Positions 16,129-24,459 of a DNA stretch of 64,000 nucleotides are shown here, piece after piece (the stretch's first letter is position 1; every line of letters starts with the position of its first letter). The translations under genes were made by a program, and so were the position numbers. Origin of the DNA: an uncultured Polaribacter sp. (lineage in GTDB: Bacteria; Bacteroidota; Bacteroidia; Flavobacteriales; Flavobacteriaceae); assembly GCA_943846595.1 (NCBI GenBank), contig OX044355.1, positions 2,223,501 to 2,287,500 on the forward strand, in the 5' to 3' direction. The notes under the pieces are model-generated. The model was not told where the DNA came from. It searched no databases and saw only the letters and a program-made list of their open reading frames with translations.

Positions 16129-17061
16129 TTAAAGCGTTCTGTAAATAAAAATTCCGTAGAGCACCAGCAATACAAAACCGTGTTTCCAATTCAACTGAAA
16201 CCTTCTTGGTAAAAGAACCAGGGGTAAAATTAAAAAAGAAACTCCCAACATCCAGAAGATATCATTGCTCAACAAACCAAGATCAGAAACTGCAACGGGA
16301 GTTACTATGGAAGTAATGCCTAAAACGGCTAAAATGTTGAAAATATTGGAACCAATTAGGTTTCCTAGTGAGATGGCTTTCTCTTTCTTTATAACGGCAA
16401 TAATGGAAGCGGACAGTTCAGGAATACTGGTTCCTACAGAAACAACCGTAACTCCAATGACACGTTGACTCACCCCAAAATCTTCAGCCATTGCTTTTGC
16501 ACCTTCTACCAACAATTCCGACCCTGCCCAAAGACCTACGCCTCCGATGCCTAAATAAAATAACATGTAAGACACAGAAAGTACAGCTTCAACTTCTGGA
16601 AGATCCTCTTCAAAACTCGTCTTTTGAAAGCGCAACAAATACACTAAAAATAGCACGAGCAGACTAAACAAGATGATTCCTTCATAGCGAACAATGACCT
16701 GGTCGCCTGTCAAAAAGAAATACAACAATATAGATGCAAGCATCATTACTGGCCAATCTGTCTGATAAAAACTTTTCTGAATCTTCATCGCTCCAAACAA
16801 CAGGGTAACTCCTAAAACGAAACCTAAATTCGCAATGTTAGAACCAATTACGTTTCCAAGTGCCAAATCGGGTGCACCATTTAAAGCTGCTTTTAAGCTA
16901 ACAATAAGTTCAGGTGCAGACGTGGCAAAGGAAACCACCGTCATACCAATAACTATTTTAGGAATGTTTAATTTTAAGGACAAAGCAACCGCAGCTTTTA
17001 ACAACCAGTTCCCTCCAAAGATTAACAACAACAAACCTCCAATTATGAATAAAAAATTCAT
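16129..17061 (-). CDS. Calcium/sodium antiporter (CaCA family, YrbG-like)
   Basis: This 310-residue inner-membrane cation exchanger has about ten hydrophobic segments. Both alpha-repeats are obvious: SFATSAPELIVSL with ALGNVIGSNIANLGFVLG, and SVGTSIPELSASI with SLGNLIGSNIFNIL. These carry the conserved acidic and Asn/Ser residues that bind the exchanged ions. It probably exports Ca2+ using the Na+ gradient. It is monocistronic and convergent with glnA. Confidence 0.9.
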   Translation of the reverse strand: MNFLFIIGGLLLLIFGGNWLLKAAVALSLKLNIPKIVIGMTVVSFATSAPELIVSLKAALNGAPDLALGNVIGSNIANLGFVLGVTLLFGAMKIQKSFYQTDWPVMMLASILLYFFLTGDQVIVRYEGIILFSLLVLFLVYLLRFQKTSFEEDLPEVEAVLSVSYMLFYLGIGGVGLWAGSELLVEGAKAMAEDFGVSQRVIGVTVVSVGTSIPELSASIIAVIKKEKAISLGNLIGSNIFNILAVLGITSIVTPVAVSDLGLLSNDIFWMLGVSFLILPLVLLPRRFQLNWKHGFVLLVLYGIFIYRTL

Positions 17062-17292
17062 CTATTTATTTTTTAGCGAAGATACATTTTTATCAGTTTT
17101 TAGAAAGCGAAAAGCGCAAAAGGTCCCTAAAGAGAAAAAAAGCGTTTTTTTCATCCATTAAAAGAAGTACAAAATATTTTTTTCCTTTCAAGCAATTAGA
17201 ATGTAAGTAATATTTGAAGTCAAAAACAACCCGATTTCTAAATGGCTGACTTGTTTATTTTTTAGTAAATTTGACCCACAAACAACTCCGTT

Positions 17293-17445
17293 ATGAAAAA
17301 ACAAATTTTCAAAGGGATCGCAAAAGTGAACAAAGTCATTTTTCCGTCCTTTACCAAAAAGCAATTAGACATTTCCAAAGCATCAAAGTTCCAATTGGCT
17401 ATTATTGGATGGAGAGCCTTTGTTACTATGAACGCAATTGACTAA
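17293..17445 (+). CDS. Small conserved flavobacterial protein (50 aa; often misnamed 'SsrA-binding protein')
   Basis: An ATG at 17293 opens a 50-residue frame, MKKQIFKGIAKVNKV then FPSFTKKQLDISKASKFQLA and IIGWRAFVT, ending NAID. I recall this as a short family conserved across Flavobacteriaceae and mislabelled as SsrA-binding protein; it has none of the SmpB fold. It is basic and has one weakly hydrophobic stretch. The next gene starts 10 bp after its stop, suggesting cotranscription. Confidence 0.6.
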   Translation: MKKQIFKGIAKVNKVIFPSFTKKQLDISKASKFQLAIIGWRAFVTMNAID

Positions 17446-17455
17446 AATTAAAATT

Positions 17456-17686
17456 ATGACAACAGCACATATCAAAGTATTCTCGGGAACTTCAATCCTA
17501 GTAAAAGGCTTAGCAGTTCGTTTAGAAGATAGCAACATTGGATCTATTACTAAGGATCATATTCATTCTGGTACGCTTGCTGGCTTTGGTACCTTGGGTA
17601 GAATGGTGGAATTGTTCATCTTAAATACCGACTTGGAAAAAGCCACCACAATTCTCGAGGCTTACAAAGAAGAAATTAATTCATAA
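17456..17686 (+). CDS. DUF2007-like small protein
   Basis: The ATG at 17456 gives a 76-residue protein starting MTTAHIKVFSGTSILVKGLA. The pattern of a short beta-alpha-beta domain (VFSGTSILVKGLAVRLEDSNIG, and FILNTDLEKATTIL near the end) fits the DUF2007 'putative signal-transducing protein' family. The biochemical role is unknown. It follows the 50-aa protein by 10 bp and precedes tRNA-Arg. Confidence 0.6.
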   Translation: MTTAHIKVFSGTSILVKGLAVRLEDSNIGSITKDHIHSGTLAGFGTLGRMVELFILNTDLEKATTILEAYKEEINS

Positions 17687-17701
17687 AAAGAGTAAAATAG
17701 C

Positions 17702-17732
17702 TTTTCTTATTTAAAAATTGCTCCTATATTTG
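17702..17732 (+). promoter_or_regulatory. tRNA-Arg promoter
   Basis: TTTT (17702-17705), 19 bp and a perfect TATATTTG (17725-17732) lie 12 bp before the tRNA 5' end, a textbook Bacteroidota promoter position. Confidence 0.75.
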
Positions 17733-17744
17733 CACCCGCAAAAA

Positions 17745-17818
17745 GGCCATGTGGCGCAACTGAATAGCGCACTTGATTACGGCTCAAGAGGTTGCAGGTT
17801 TGAATCCTGCCATGGTCA
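17745..17818 (+). tRNA. tRNA-Arg (anticodon ACG)
   Basis: The 7-bp acceptor stem GGCCATG/CATGGTC, the anticodon stem CTTGA/TCAAG with loop TTACGGC (anticodon ACG), and the GGTTTGAATCC T-arm all fold correctly. CCA is not encoded. The tRNA is followed by a hairpin and by mobile-element remnants, so its 3' end may be an integration site. Confidence 0.95.
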
Positions 17819-17830
17819 CAATTTATTAAC

Positions 17831-17868
17831 AAAAACCCTTTAAAACACCTTTTTTTTAAAGGGTTTTT
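17831..17868 (+). terminator. Terminator after tRNA-Arg
   Basis: AAAAACCCTTTAAAA (17831-17845) pairs with TTTTAAAGGGTTTTT (17854-17868) to give a 15-bp stem ending in T-rich sequence, 13 bp after the tRNA. Confidence 0.7.
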
Positions 17869-17889
17869 ACATTTTTGATACTTTTATTT

Positions 17890-17909
17890 TGCCGACATAT
17901 TGCCGACAT
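17890..17909. repeat. Paired 9-mer behind tRNA-Arg
   Basis: TGCCGACAT occurs at 17890-17898 and 17901-17909, 11 bp apart, just beyond the tRNA terminator. Such tandem short repeats are often found where tyrosine-recombinase elements enter tRNA genes. No integrase gene is present here, so an attachment-site remnant is only an inference. Confidence 0.4.
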
Positions 17910-18025
17910 TTCTTATACTCATCGTAAGGTGTGTTTTTCTAATAAATGTTTAAAGGATTTTTGTGTATAAGCACCAGTAAAAAAGTCTTCTTTAGACTGA
18001 ATAATATGTTGTATTTCAATTAGAA

Positions 18026-18552
18026 TTATTCCATGTAAAGATGCGTAGTTCCTTCTGGAAAGGCTTGCTCCCACTTTATCTGGTCTAACAATGATTTTAC
18101 CTCTTCCTTTGTTGTCTTTTGTTCTTGTTCCAACTGCTTTTGTATTTTTGTCAGCATTTTCTCCGACAAGCATTGCTTGTAAAGTTGTTTTCTTTTTATT
18201 GAAAAAAAAAAGCATTTTTGTGTATTTAAAACAATCTTTATTCTAGGAAATGCGCGCTTTAGGCTTTTTAGTAACTTCGTAAATCCAACTTTTGTTTCAC
18301 CGTCGCCTAACTTGTTTCCTTCGACTTCGCTTCTGATTCTTTCTCCCAATTCACGTTCAAAGGATTGATATTTTTGGAAGTTTTTATCGCTGCTTCCGAG
18401 TTTTTCTTGTGCGCTTCTGTTAGATAGGTCTGTTCCGTTTTCGTTTCTGCTTTCACTTTCGCTTTTCGCTCCATCACGTTCTTGAACGCTATCAGTGATA
18501 GCTTCTCTTCCCGTGTCATTTCCGATACTTTTTTCCGAGGTTTCTTGTTTTC
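18026..18552 (-). pseudogene. Probable mobile-element gene remnant without start codon
   Basis: A minus-strand frame stays open from just inside 18552 to a stop at 18026-18028, about 175 codons, but has no ATG near its upstream end (a TAA closes it). Its middle reads like a Ser/Glu/Asn-rich linker, and the end (LSEKMLTKIQKQLEQEQKT, then KSLLDQIKWEQAFPEG) is a helical charged tail. It could be the C-terminus of a mobilisation protein whose front has been lost. It overlaps the ORF at 18307-18555 in another frame; only one of the two can be real over the overlap. A third open frame (17919-18215) looks like a shadow. Confidence 0.35.
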
Positions 18553-18555
18553 CAT
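18307..18555 (-). CDS. Small Lys-rich protein, possible mobile-element gene
   Basis: An ATG at 18555 starts an 82-residue, strongly charged, helical protein (MENKKPRKKVSEMTREEKL, then LIAFKNVMERKAKVKAE). It has no recognised family. Its position behind tRNA-Arg and a mobile-type repeat suggests that it was the front part of an accessory mobilisation protein. A competing frame covers the same bases, so either this protein is genuine and short or a frameshift has joined the two frames. Confidence 0.35.
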   Translation of the reverse strand: MENKKPRKKVSEMTREEKLSLIAFKNVMERKAKVKAETKTEQTYLTEAHKKNSEAAIKTSKNINPLNVNWEKESEAKSKETS

Positions 18556-18661
18556 ATTATTCTACTAAATATTTTAAAGCGAGATAAACAAATTTAACAA
18601 AGACAAAAAAATCGAAAAGAAAGACACTCCAAGTCTAAACATAAACAATGATTCTAAATAC

Positions 18662-18823
18662 CTATTTAGTATACTGTTTCTTCCTTAGTTGCATAATACT
18701 AAACCATATGGAAATGAAAAAATATCTCATTGGAAAGCAAAAGAAAAATAAGAATAAAAATGCTTTCTCATAACCATCACCAGCATAATAAAAATTTTCT
18801 CTATATATTAAATTATCTATCAT
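18662..18823 (-). CDS. Small hydrophobic protein (53 aa)
   Basis: An ATG at 18823 opens a 53-residue frame (MIDNLIYRENFYYAGDGYEK, then a Phe-rich membrane segment FLFLFFFCFPMRYFF, ending QYTK). It begins 3 bp after the stop of the upstream membrane-protein gene on the same strand, which supports translation-coupled expression. No family was recognised. Confidence 0.45.
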   Translation of the reverse strand: MIDNLIYRENFYYAGDGYEKAFLFLFFFCFPMRYFFISIWFSIMQLRKKQYTK

Positions 18824-18826
18824 AAG

Positions 18827-19093
18827 TTAAATAAAAGCACCAATTAAAACACAAATAAAAATTAAATATTCTTTTAATATTATTCTTTTATGTTTGTGCA
18901 GGAGCAACAAAATGACACCTACAAACATCAATATAAAAGACTTTTGTATCAATTCTTCTTTTTTAAAACTGAAATAGTCTAAAAGATATATACCCCTGTA
19001 ATCGGTTTCAATTAAAATAAAAAACAATAGTAATAATTGTAAAGAAAACATTATTAATCCAATAGCTATTATTTGGAACTTATTTAGTTTCAT
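18827..19093 (-). CDS. Small membrane protein, three predicted transmembrane segments
   Basis: This 88-residue protein has hydrophobic stretches at about 7-28, 50-66 and 72-88 with charged loops between them (TDYRGIYLLDYFSFKKEE; HKHKRIILK). It starts at an ATG and is followed after 3 bp by another tiny hydrophobic gene. No homologue was recognised. The pair sits in the accessory stretch behind tRNA-Arg, so it may be cargo of an old integration. Confidence 0.5.
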   Translation of the reverse strand: MKLNKFQIIAIGLIMFSLQLLLLFFILIETDYRGIYLLDYFSFKKEELIQKSFILMFVGVILLLLHKHKRIILKEYLIFICVLIGAFI

Positions 19094-19280
19094 AACAAAT
19101 TTTTAAGACAGCAATATACCTATAAAATTTAACATATGTAAAAATTAAACCTCTTAACAAAAAAACTGCAATAAGCTTCGAAGAATACGACTACTAAAAT
19201 TAGTGATTCTTTTTTAAGTAGAGTTTACTTTCATATTTCCTTCATAACATAGGCAGGGATAAAAACGGCAATAGATAAAA

Positions 19281-19315
19281 AAAAGCAACTAACTTATAAT
19301 AAGTTAGTTGCTTTT
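19281..19315 (-). terminator. Strong bidirectional-type terminator
   Basis: A perfect 16-bp stem (AAAAGCAACTAACTTA and its complement) with a 3-nt loop is flanked by A and T runs. It marks the end of the minus-strand tpiA/prmA/clpS-side unit and separates it from the accessory stretch behind tRNA-Arg. Confidence 0.8.
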
Positions 19316-19375
19316 TTATTAGATATAAAATGAACTCTAATTGAATATAAAAAAGGAATAACAGCATCAACTTCC

Positions 19376-19648
19376 CTAACCCAAATACCTTCTGAGGGCA
19401 ACTCGGTGTTCTGGAATTGATTTGTTGTAGTTTTCTACCACCGTTTCTAAAATTTCGGGTTTGAGTTTGCCAATTTCATGGCGACCTCTATACCGAGATA
19501 CAAAAAGTGTATAACTGTCTTCTTTTTTTTCAAAAATTAAATAGTGGGTATTGTTCAGTTCGGTGTAGGCAATTTGATTGCCCGAAAAAACATCAGATTC
19601 GTCTTTAAAAAATGCTGAAAACTGATAATATTTAAAGATATTTTCCAT
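19376..19648 (-). CDS. Conserved hypothetical protein downstream of clpS
   Basis: This 90-residue soluble protein begins MENIFKYYQFSAFFKDESDV and ends EHRVALRRYLG. It has alternating strands and one Arg/Gly-rich turn (SRYRGRHEIGKLKPE). No family was recognised with certainty. It starts 3 bp after clpS on the same strand and is therefore part of the prmA-clpS transcription unit. Confidence 0.55.
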   Translation of the reverse strand: MENIFKYYQFSAFFKDESDVFSGNQIAYTELNNTHYLIFEKKEDSYTLFVSRYRGRHEIGKLKPEILETVVENYNKSIPEHRVALRRYLG

Positions 19649-19651
19649 GTA

Positions 19652-19927
19652 TTAAATTAATTCGGCTGACAAACCTAATTGTAATAGTTTCGAGCATTTT
19701 GGTTCTAGATCTCTAAATTCACCTGATTTTACGGTGCATTTTCCTTTGTAATGCACCAAATACGCACATTGCTCTGCTTGCTCTACCGTATGGTCACAAA
19801 CAGCAACTAAAGAATCGATAACAAAATCGAAGGTATTTACATCATCATTGTGCAAAACAATTTCATGCTGAAATACTTCTTGCTCAAGGGTATCGACTTC
19901 TTCTTGTATTTTTTCTTTGGTACTCAT
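19652..19927 (-). CDS. clpS: ATP-dependent Clp protease adaptor ClpS
   Basis: ClpS binds N-degron substrates and hands them to ClpAP/ClpCP. The signature HNDDVNTFDFVIDSL (around residue 28) is the N-degron pocket, and the Cys-rich segment (EQAEQCAYLVHYKGKC) fits the family core. The ATG at 19927 (MSTKEKIQEE) is preferred over the upstream MRM start at 19936. It lies 13 bp after prmA and is cotranscribed with it, the usual order in this family of bacteria. Confidence 0.9.
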   Translation of the reverse strand: MSTKEKIQEEVDTLEQEVFQHEIVLHNDDVNTFDFVIDSLVAVCDHTVEQAEQCAYLVHYKGKCTVKSGEFRDLEPKCSKLLQLGLSAELI

Positions 19928-19940
19928 CATCCTCACAAAA

Positions 19941-20777
19941 TTACAATTTATTATATTTTAAAGCAACCCAATTATTTCTTTCGAGGGTTATTTCCAATTT
20001 TAATTGGTATTTAGAAACTTCCGCATCAATCATTGGAATGTCTTCTTTGTAAAAACCACTCAAGAGCAATACCCCTTTTTCATTTAGGCAATTGGTATAA
20101 ATCTCCATGTCCATCAACAAAATATTTCGGTTGATGTTAGCAATAATTACATCGTACTTTTTATCGGTTAACAGCGTCGAATCTCCTTCAAAAATAGAAA
20201 TGTACTCGCAATTATTGCGTGCTACATTTTCAATGGAGTTTAAATAACACCAATTGTCAATATCAATTGCATCGGTTGGCTTGGCCCCTCTCATCTCGGC
20301 AAAAATGGCTAAGATTCCAGTACCACAACCCATGTCCAATACTTTTTTATTTTCCAGTTCTAGTTGCAATAAGTGCTGCACCATCATGTGGGTAGTTTCA
20401 TGATGCCCGGTTCCAAAACTCATTTTTGGTTCGATAACAATATCGTATTTCAAATTTGGGTTTTCATGAAATGGGGCACGAATACTTACCGTTCCATCTA
20501 CCTCAATCGCTTCAAAATTCTTTTCCCATGCTGCATTCCAGTTGGTTTGGGCTACCTCATGCTGGGTGTAATCTATCGAAAACTCGTCTGAATTCAATAT
20601 AAAAATACCTTCTAAAAGCGCATCGTTCCAGTTTTCTTTTTGAATGTAGGCAGTAAGACCATTTTCATTCTCTACAAAACTCTCAAAACCAACATTGCCC
20701 AACTCTGCAATTAAAATCTCGGTTGCGGGTTCTTTTGGGGTTACGGTAAATTTGTATTCTATGTAAATATTGTCCAT
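19941..20777 (-). CDS. prmA: Ribosomal protein L11 methyltransferase PrmA
   Basis: PrmA trimethylates lysines of ribosomal protein L11. The SAM motif I is VLDMGCGTGILAI (around residue 145), followed by DIDNW (motif II) and VIIANINRNIL (the catalytic NxN-type segment, around 200). The N-terminal substrate-recognition domain (residues 1-100) is present. The 278-residue length is typical. It is preceded by a hairpin behind tpiA and followed by clpS. Confidence 0.95.
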   Translation of the reverse strand: MDNIYIEYKFTVTPKEPATEILIAELGNVGFESFVENENGLTAYIQKENWNDALLEGIFILNSDEFSIDYTQHEVAQTNWNAAWEKNFEAIEVDGTVSIRAPFHENPNLKYDIVIEPKMSFGTGHHETTHMMVQHLLQLELENKKVLDMGCGTGILAIFAEMRGAKPTDAIDIDNWCYLNSIENVARNNCEYISIFEGDSTLLTDKKYDVIIANINRNILLMDMEIYTNCLNEKGVLLLSGFYKEDIPMIDAEVSKYQLKLEITLERNNWVALKYNKL

Positions 20778-20806
20778 AAATAAGAGCTAATTCTATTCAA
20801 AAAAAA

Positions 20807-20835
20807 TGCATCAAGATTTTAAAAATCTTGATGCA
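20807..20835 (-). terminator. Hairpin between tpiA and prmA
   Basis: TGCATCAAGATTTT and its complement form a near-perfect 13- to 14-bp stem with a 1- to 3-nt loop. On the minus strand it ends in a run of Ts, so it terminates or attenuates the tpiA transcript before prmA. Confidence 0.75.
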
Positions 20836-20876
20836 AATTTATTTCTTTTCTTTAAAAGAGCGTTGAATAACTTCTT

Positions 20877-21635
20877 TTATATTGCTTTAATGATGGCTGT
20901 AAAATCTGCAGCGTTTAAAGCAGCTCCACCTATTAATCCACCATCTACATCTGGTTTCGAAAAGATCTCTACCGCATTTGCTGGCTTTACACTCCCTCCA
21001 TATAAAATAGAAACGGCATCTGCGACTTCTCTATTGTATTGTTCTTTAATGATATTGCGAATGAATGCATGCATTTCTTGTGCTTGTTCTGGACTCGCTG
21101 TCTCGCCCGTACCTATTGCCCAAACGGGTTCATAAGCCAATACAATGTTTTTCCATGCAGCTGCCTCTAAATGAAACAAGGCATTTTTTAGTTGACTTTC
21201 TACTACGCTAAAGTGGTTTCCTGATTTACGATCTTCTAACAATTCTCCAAAACAGAAAATTGCTTCCATAGTATTATCTAAAGTAGCAGATACTTTTTCA
21301 GCTAATAATGCATCCGTTTCTCCAAAATAAGTTCTTCTTTCTGAATGTCCTAGGATCACAGAAACAACGCCAACACTTTTTAACATGTCTGCAGAAATTT
21401 CACCTGTAAAGGCACCATTTTTTGCTTGGTGCATATTTTGTGCGACTACTTCAATGTTAGAATCCTTCGCATTTTCAACGCCACGAGATAGGTTTACAAA
21501 AGTAGGCGCTACCAATACTCTGGTGTTTTCTAAGGAAACGTCCTTTAAAGCGATTTGAAGCTCCTTGATGAGCGTTGTTGTTTCTTCAATCGTATTATTC
21601 ATTTTCCAGTTTCCTGCAACAATTTTAGTTCTCAT
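20877..21635 (-). CDS. tpiA: Triose-phosphate isomerase
   Basis: This glycolytic enzyme interconverts dihydroxyacetone phosphate and glyceraldehyde 3-phosphate in the cytoplasm. All TIM landmarks are visible: NWKMN at residues 7-11, VILGHSERR (catalytic His), AYEPVWAIGTG (catalytic Glu and loop 6) and ILYGGSVKPAN (phosphate loop). The 252-residue length is normal. It sits upstream of prmA and clpS, an arrangement common in Flavobacteriaceae. Confidence 0.97.
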   Translation of the reverse strand: MRTKIVAGNWKMNNTIEETTTLIKELQIALKDVSLENTRVLVAPTFVNLSRGVENAKDSNIEVVAQNMHQAKNGAFTGEISADMLKSVGVVSVILGHSERRTYFGETDALLAEKVSATLDNTMEAIFCFGELLEDRKSGNHFSVVESQLKNALFHLEAAAWKNIVLAYEPVWAIGTGETASPEQAQEMHAFIRNIIKEQYNREVADAVSILYGGSVKPANAVEIFSKPDVDGGLIGGAALNAADFTAIIKAI

Positions 21636-21725
21636 AGTGCTAATATTTAGTCGGTTTTAAAAATGTAAAATTAAGGAATGGAATAGAAAAAAAGTGGGTG
21701 AAAAAGAAATAGTTACGATAACGAT

Positions 21726-22226
21726 TTATTGGATTGGTTTCAATGCAGTAAGAATGCTTTTATCTGAGGAGTTTGTTGCCTTAAAGAGTGAGATTGCCCC
21801 CATTTCATCGATGACCATATACCTTGGTATCCAGCTTAAATTTACGAAATCTACTAATGCACTATTGCGCATTCCTGTGGGTATATTATAATGTTCTCCG
21901 TTCATTTGAAAGCGTTGAATTCCTTTTTTCCATGCGCTATTTTTTTTATCTACAGATAAAAATAAAAAAACAACTTCTGGAAATTCACTTTGCAAACGTT
22001 TGATGGTTGGCATTCCTTTGATACAATCTGCGCACCAGGATGCCCATATATCAATGAATACTTTTTTTCCTTTGTATTGCGCAATGACTGCTTTGAATGT
22101 TGCTTTGTCACCCGATAAAGAGTTTAAAACCGTTGCATTCGCTTCATTGGAAAATTGGGTAGGAGTTTCAAAATTACAGCGAGCCATGAAAACTGCAAGC
22201 ACGAGCAATGGAATGTATTTTTTCAT
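21726..22226 (-). CDS. TlpA-family thiol-disulfide oxidoreductase (thioredoxin-like)
   Basis: The ATG at 22226 gives a 166-residue exported protein (signal MKKYIPLLVLAVFMARC). The residue before Cys is Arg, so this is not a canonical lipobox and either a lipoprotein or a cleaved signal is possible. The catalytic WASWCADC (CxxC) is followed by the typical P-T loop IPRYMVID (cis-Pro). It probably reduces or isomerises periplasmic disulfides. It starts 2 bp after the permease gene stop and is cotranscribed with it. Confidence 0.82.
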   Translation of the reverse strand: MKKYIPLLVLAVFMARCNFETPTQFSNEANATVLNSLSGDKATFKAVIAQYKGKKVFIDIWASWCADCIKGMPTIKRLQSEFPEVVFLFLSVDKKNSAWKKGIQRFQMNGEHYNIPTGMRNSALVDFVNLSWIPRYMVIDEMGAISLFKATNSSDKSILTALKPIQ

Positions 22227-22228
22227 AA

Positions 22229-23302
22229 TTATTGCAATCGGATTCTTGGGTCTAACCAACTATAAATAATGTCTACGAGTATATTAATGAGTATGAATAA
22301 AGTGGCAATAACCAACACGCTTCCCATAATAATCGGCAGGTCCAGGGTGTTTAATGCGTTTACAATTTCTTTCCCGAGTCCGTTCCAATTAAAAATATAT
22401 TCAATAAAAACAGCACCTGCCAACATGGAGGCAAACCACCCAGAAATTGCAGTAACTACTGGATTTAATGCATTTTTAAGGGCGTGCTTTCTCACAACAT
22501 TAAAAGTACTTAGCCCTTTTGCCCTAGCGGTTCTTACATAATCTTCATTGAGCACTTCTAATAATGAATTTCGCATTAATTGAATGATCACTGCCAAAGG
22601 GCGAATTCCTAAAACAATGGCTGGTAAGAGTAAGTTTTTAAGCTGTAAGGTACTTCCTTCTCCAAAATCATCCACTTCATACAAACTTCCCGTCATTTCT
22701 AAACCGGTAAATTCATGCAAGACAAAACCGAAAAACCAGGCAAATAAAATTGCAGAGAAAAAGGAGGGAACACTCATTCCTAAGGTACTGATGATGGCTG
22801 TAATTCTATCGAAAAAAGAATCTTTATAAATGGCGGATAATACACCTAAAAGCAACCCAATAATAATGGCAATTGAAATAGCAGAAAGGGCCAAAATGGT
22901 GGTATTTGGAAGGGTTTCGCGAATCACGGTAGCTACTTTTTTACCGTTTTTCTGAAACGACGCTCTTAAATAGGGATATTTCAACACAATCTTGTGATCT
23001 TGGATCGAAAAAAGAGCTTGATACGAAAAGGTATTTGCAGACAAATGGGTGTAACTCTCTGCTGAATTACTATGAACAGAAATTGGAGAAAGATCGTTTA
23101 AATAATAAAAGTATTGGGTAAGCAATGGCTTATCGAAACCATATTTTTGTTGAATTGCTTTCAGCTGTGCGGTATCTTGGCGCTGATCTAAAAGCATTCT
23201 TGAGGGATCGCCTAAAAGGTTGAAAAGAAAAAAAATCACGGTCACAACACCAAACAGGGTAAGAAATCCGTAGAAAATTTTATTTAAAATATAGCCAATC
23301 AT
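22229..23302 (-). CDS. ABC transporter permease, oligopeptide/dipeptide (DppB/OppB) type
   Basis: This is an inner-membrane permease with the family's N-terminal TM segment (GFLTLFGVVTVIFFLF), a long periplasmic loop and five more membrane segments. The EAA loop that contacts the ATPase reads NEDYVRTARAKGLS (around residue 250). The ATG at 23302 is preferred over in-frame starts upstream. No DppC, binding-protein or ATPase gene is adjacent, so partners must lie elsewhere, as is common in Bacteroidota. The pairing with a thioredoxin-like gene is conserved only by my recollection. Confidence 0.85.
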   Translation of the reverse strand: MIGYILNKIFYGFLTLFGVVTVIFFLFNLLGDPSRMLLDQRQDTAQLKAIQQKYGFDKPLLTQYFYYLNDLSPISVHSNSAESYTHLSANTFSYQALFSIQDHKIVLKYPYLRASFQKNGKKVATVIRETLPNTTILALSAISIAIIIGLLLGVLSAIYKDSFFDRITAIISTLGMSVPSFFSAILFAWFFGFVLHEFTGLEMTGSLYEVDDFGEGSTLQLKNLLLPAIVLGIRPLAVIIQLMRNSLLEVLNEDYVRTARAKGLSTFNVVRKHALKNALNPVVTAISGWFASMLAGAVFIEYIFNWNGLGKEIVNALNTLDLPIIMGSVLVIATLFILINILVDIIYSWLDPRIRLQ

Positions 23303-23364
23303 CAAGACAAAGATAGCAGAAAGTCCCAAAAAAATGTACCTTTACAAAACTTTTATTCGCAAAG

Positions 23365-24189
23365 ATGACTACACAACAATTGGTTGCTGAAATACACAAA
23401 AAAAACTCTTTTTTATGCATTGGTTTGGATGTCGATATGACTAAAATTCCAACACACTTTCTCCAAGAGGAAGATCCTATTTTTGCATTTAACAAAGCGA
23501 TAATAGATGCAACAAATCACCTATGTGTTGCCTACAAACCCAACACGGCTTTTTATGAGGCCTATGGAATTAAAGGTTGGATTTCTTTACAAAAAACAAT
23601 AGCATACCTCAATAAAAACTATCCAGAAATTTTTACGATTGCAGACGCAAAACGAGGAGATATTGGCAATACATCTACCATGTATGCCAAAGCTTTTTTT
23701 GAAGATTTATCTTTTGACTCTGTAACCGTTGCTCCTTATATGGGGAAAGATTCTGTAGAACCCTTTTTAGCTTTTGAAGACAAACACACCATTCTCTTAG
23801 CATTAACCTCCAATAAGGGTGCCTTTGATTTTCAAACTAAAAAAATCAATGATCAAGAAATATATCAACATGTTTTGGAAACTTCAAAATCTTGGAAAAA
23901 CGCAGAAAACTTAATGTATGTGGTAGGTGCTACGAAAGCCTCCTATTTCAAAGAAATTAGAAAAATCATCCCGACTTCTTTTTTATTGGTTCCTGGTGTA
24001 GGTGCACAAGGCGGTAATTTACAGGATGTTTGTAGATATGGGTTGTCTGAAAATATTGGTTTGCTTATCAATTCCTCTCGCGGAATTATCTACGCTGCTA
24101 ATGACGAAAACTTCGCAACCGCAGCGGCAGAAAAAGCAAAGGAATTACAGCTACAAATGGCGGCAATTTTAGATGCGAATGCAATCTAA
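23365..24189 (+). CDS. pyrF: Orotidine 5'-phosphate decarboxylase (type 2)
   Basis: PyrF makes UMP from OMP in the last step of pyrimidine synthesis. The catalytic segment [12 protein letters not shown] (around residue 95) holds the D-K-x-D type residues, and [11 protein letters not shown] near residue 212 is the phosphate loop. The 274 residues and the motif spacing identify the type 2 form found in actinobacteria and Bacteroidota. It is divergent from the permease gene with 62 bp between starts. Confidence 0.95.
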   Translation: MTTQQLVAEIHKKNSFLCIGLDVDMTKIPTHFLQEEDPIFAFNKAIIDATNHLCVAYKPNTAFYEAYGIKGWISLQKTIAYLNKNYPEIFTIADAKRGDIGNTSTMYAKAFFEDLSFDSVTVAPYMGKDSVEPFLAFEDKHTILLALTSNKGAFDFQTKKINDQEIYQHVLETSKSWKNAENLMYVVGATKASYFKEIRKIIPTSFLLVPGVGAQGGNLQDVCRYGLSENIGLLINSSRGIIYAANDENFATAAAEKAKELQLQMAAILDANAI

Positions 24190-24207
24190 ATTTCATGAAT
24201 GAAAAAC

Positions 24208-24393
24208 TCAAGAAAATTCTTTCTCCAAATAAGAGACCTTATTTATTTTACTTAAAATTTTCATAGCTTTAAAGGCGGCATTATCACTTTTATTCTCATC
24301 AATATAGCGGTAATTGCTTGACCGCTCCAAGAGCTTACGATAGCGTTCTTCGAGATGTTTTCTATAGCTAAGTAGTTGATTAATCCGAGACAT
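24208..24393 (-). CDS. Small conserved helical protein (61 aa)
   Basis: The protein (MSRINQLLSYRKHLEERYRK, then ALKRSSNYRY-like and Glu/Lys-rich helices) is short, charged and predicted helical. Proteins of this size beginning MSRINQLLSYRKHLEERY are, from memory, conserved in Flavobacteriaceae next to pyrF. It is convergent with pyrF and 18 bp from its end. The function is unknown. Confidence 0.5.
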   Translation of the reverse strand: MSRINQLLSYRKHLEERYRKLLERSSNYRYIDENKSDNAAFKAMKILSKINKVSYLEKEFS

Positions 24394-24459
24394 TCTTCTT
24401 TTTGAATGATTTAAATATACACAAATAAATAGAACAAATAAAAATAGCGGGATTAAAAC

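Noticed and set aside
17919..18215. A 98-residue ORF beside tRNA-Arg
   Set aside because: It lies antiparallel in frame space with a more protein-like frame on the same strand and has a start inside a poly-Phe/Lys stretch; taken as a shadow.
20807..20835. A riboswitch between tpiA and prmA
   Set aside because: Only a simple hairpin with a T-run is present, no conserved aptamer-like sequence; it is a terminator.
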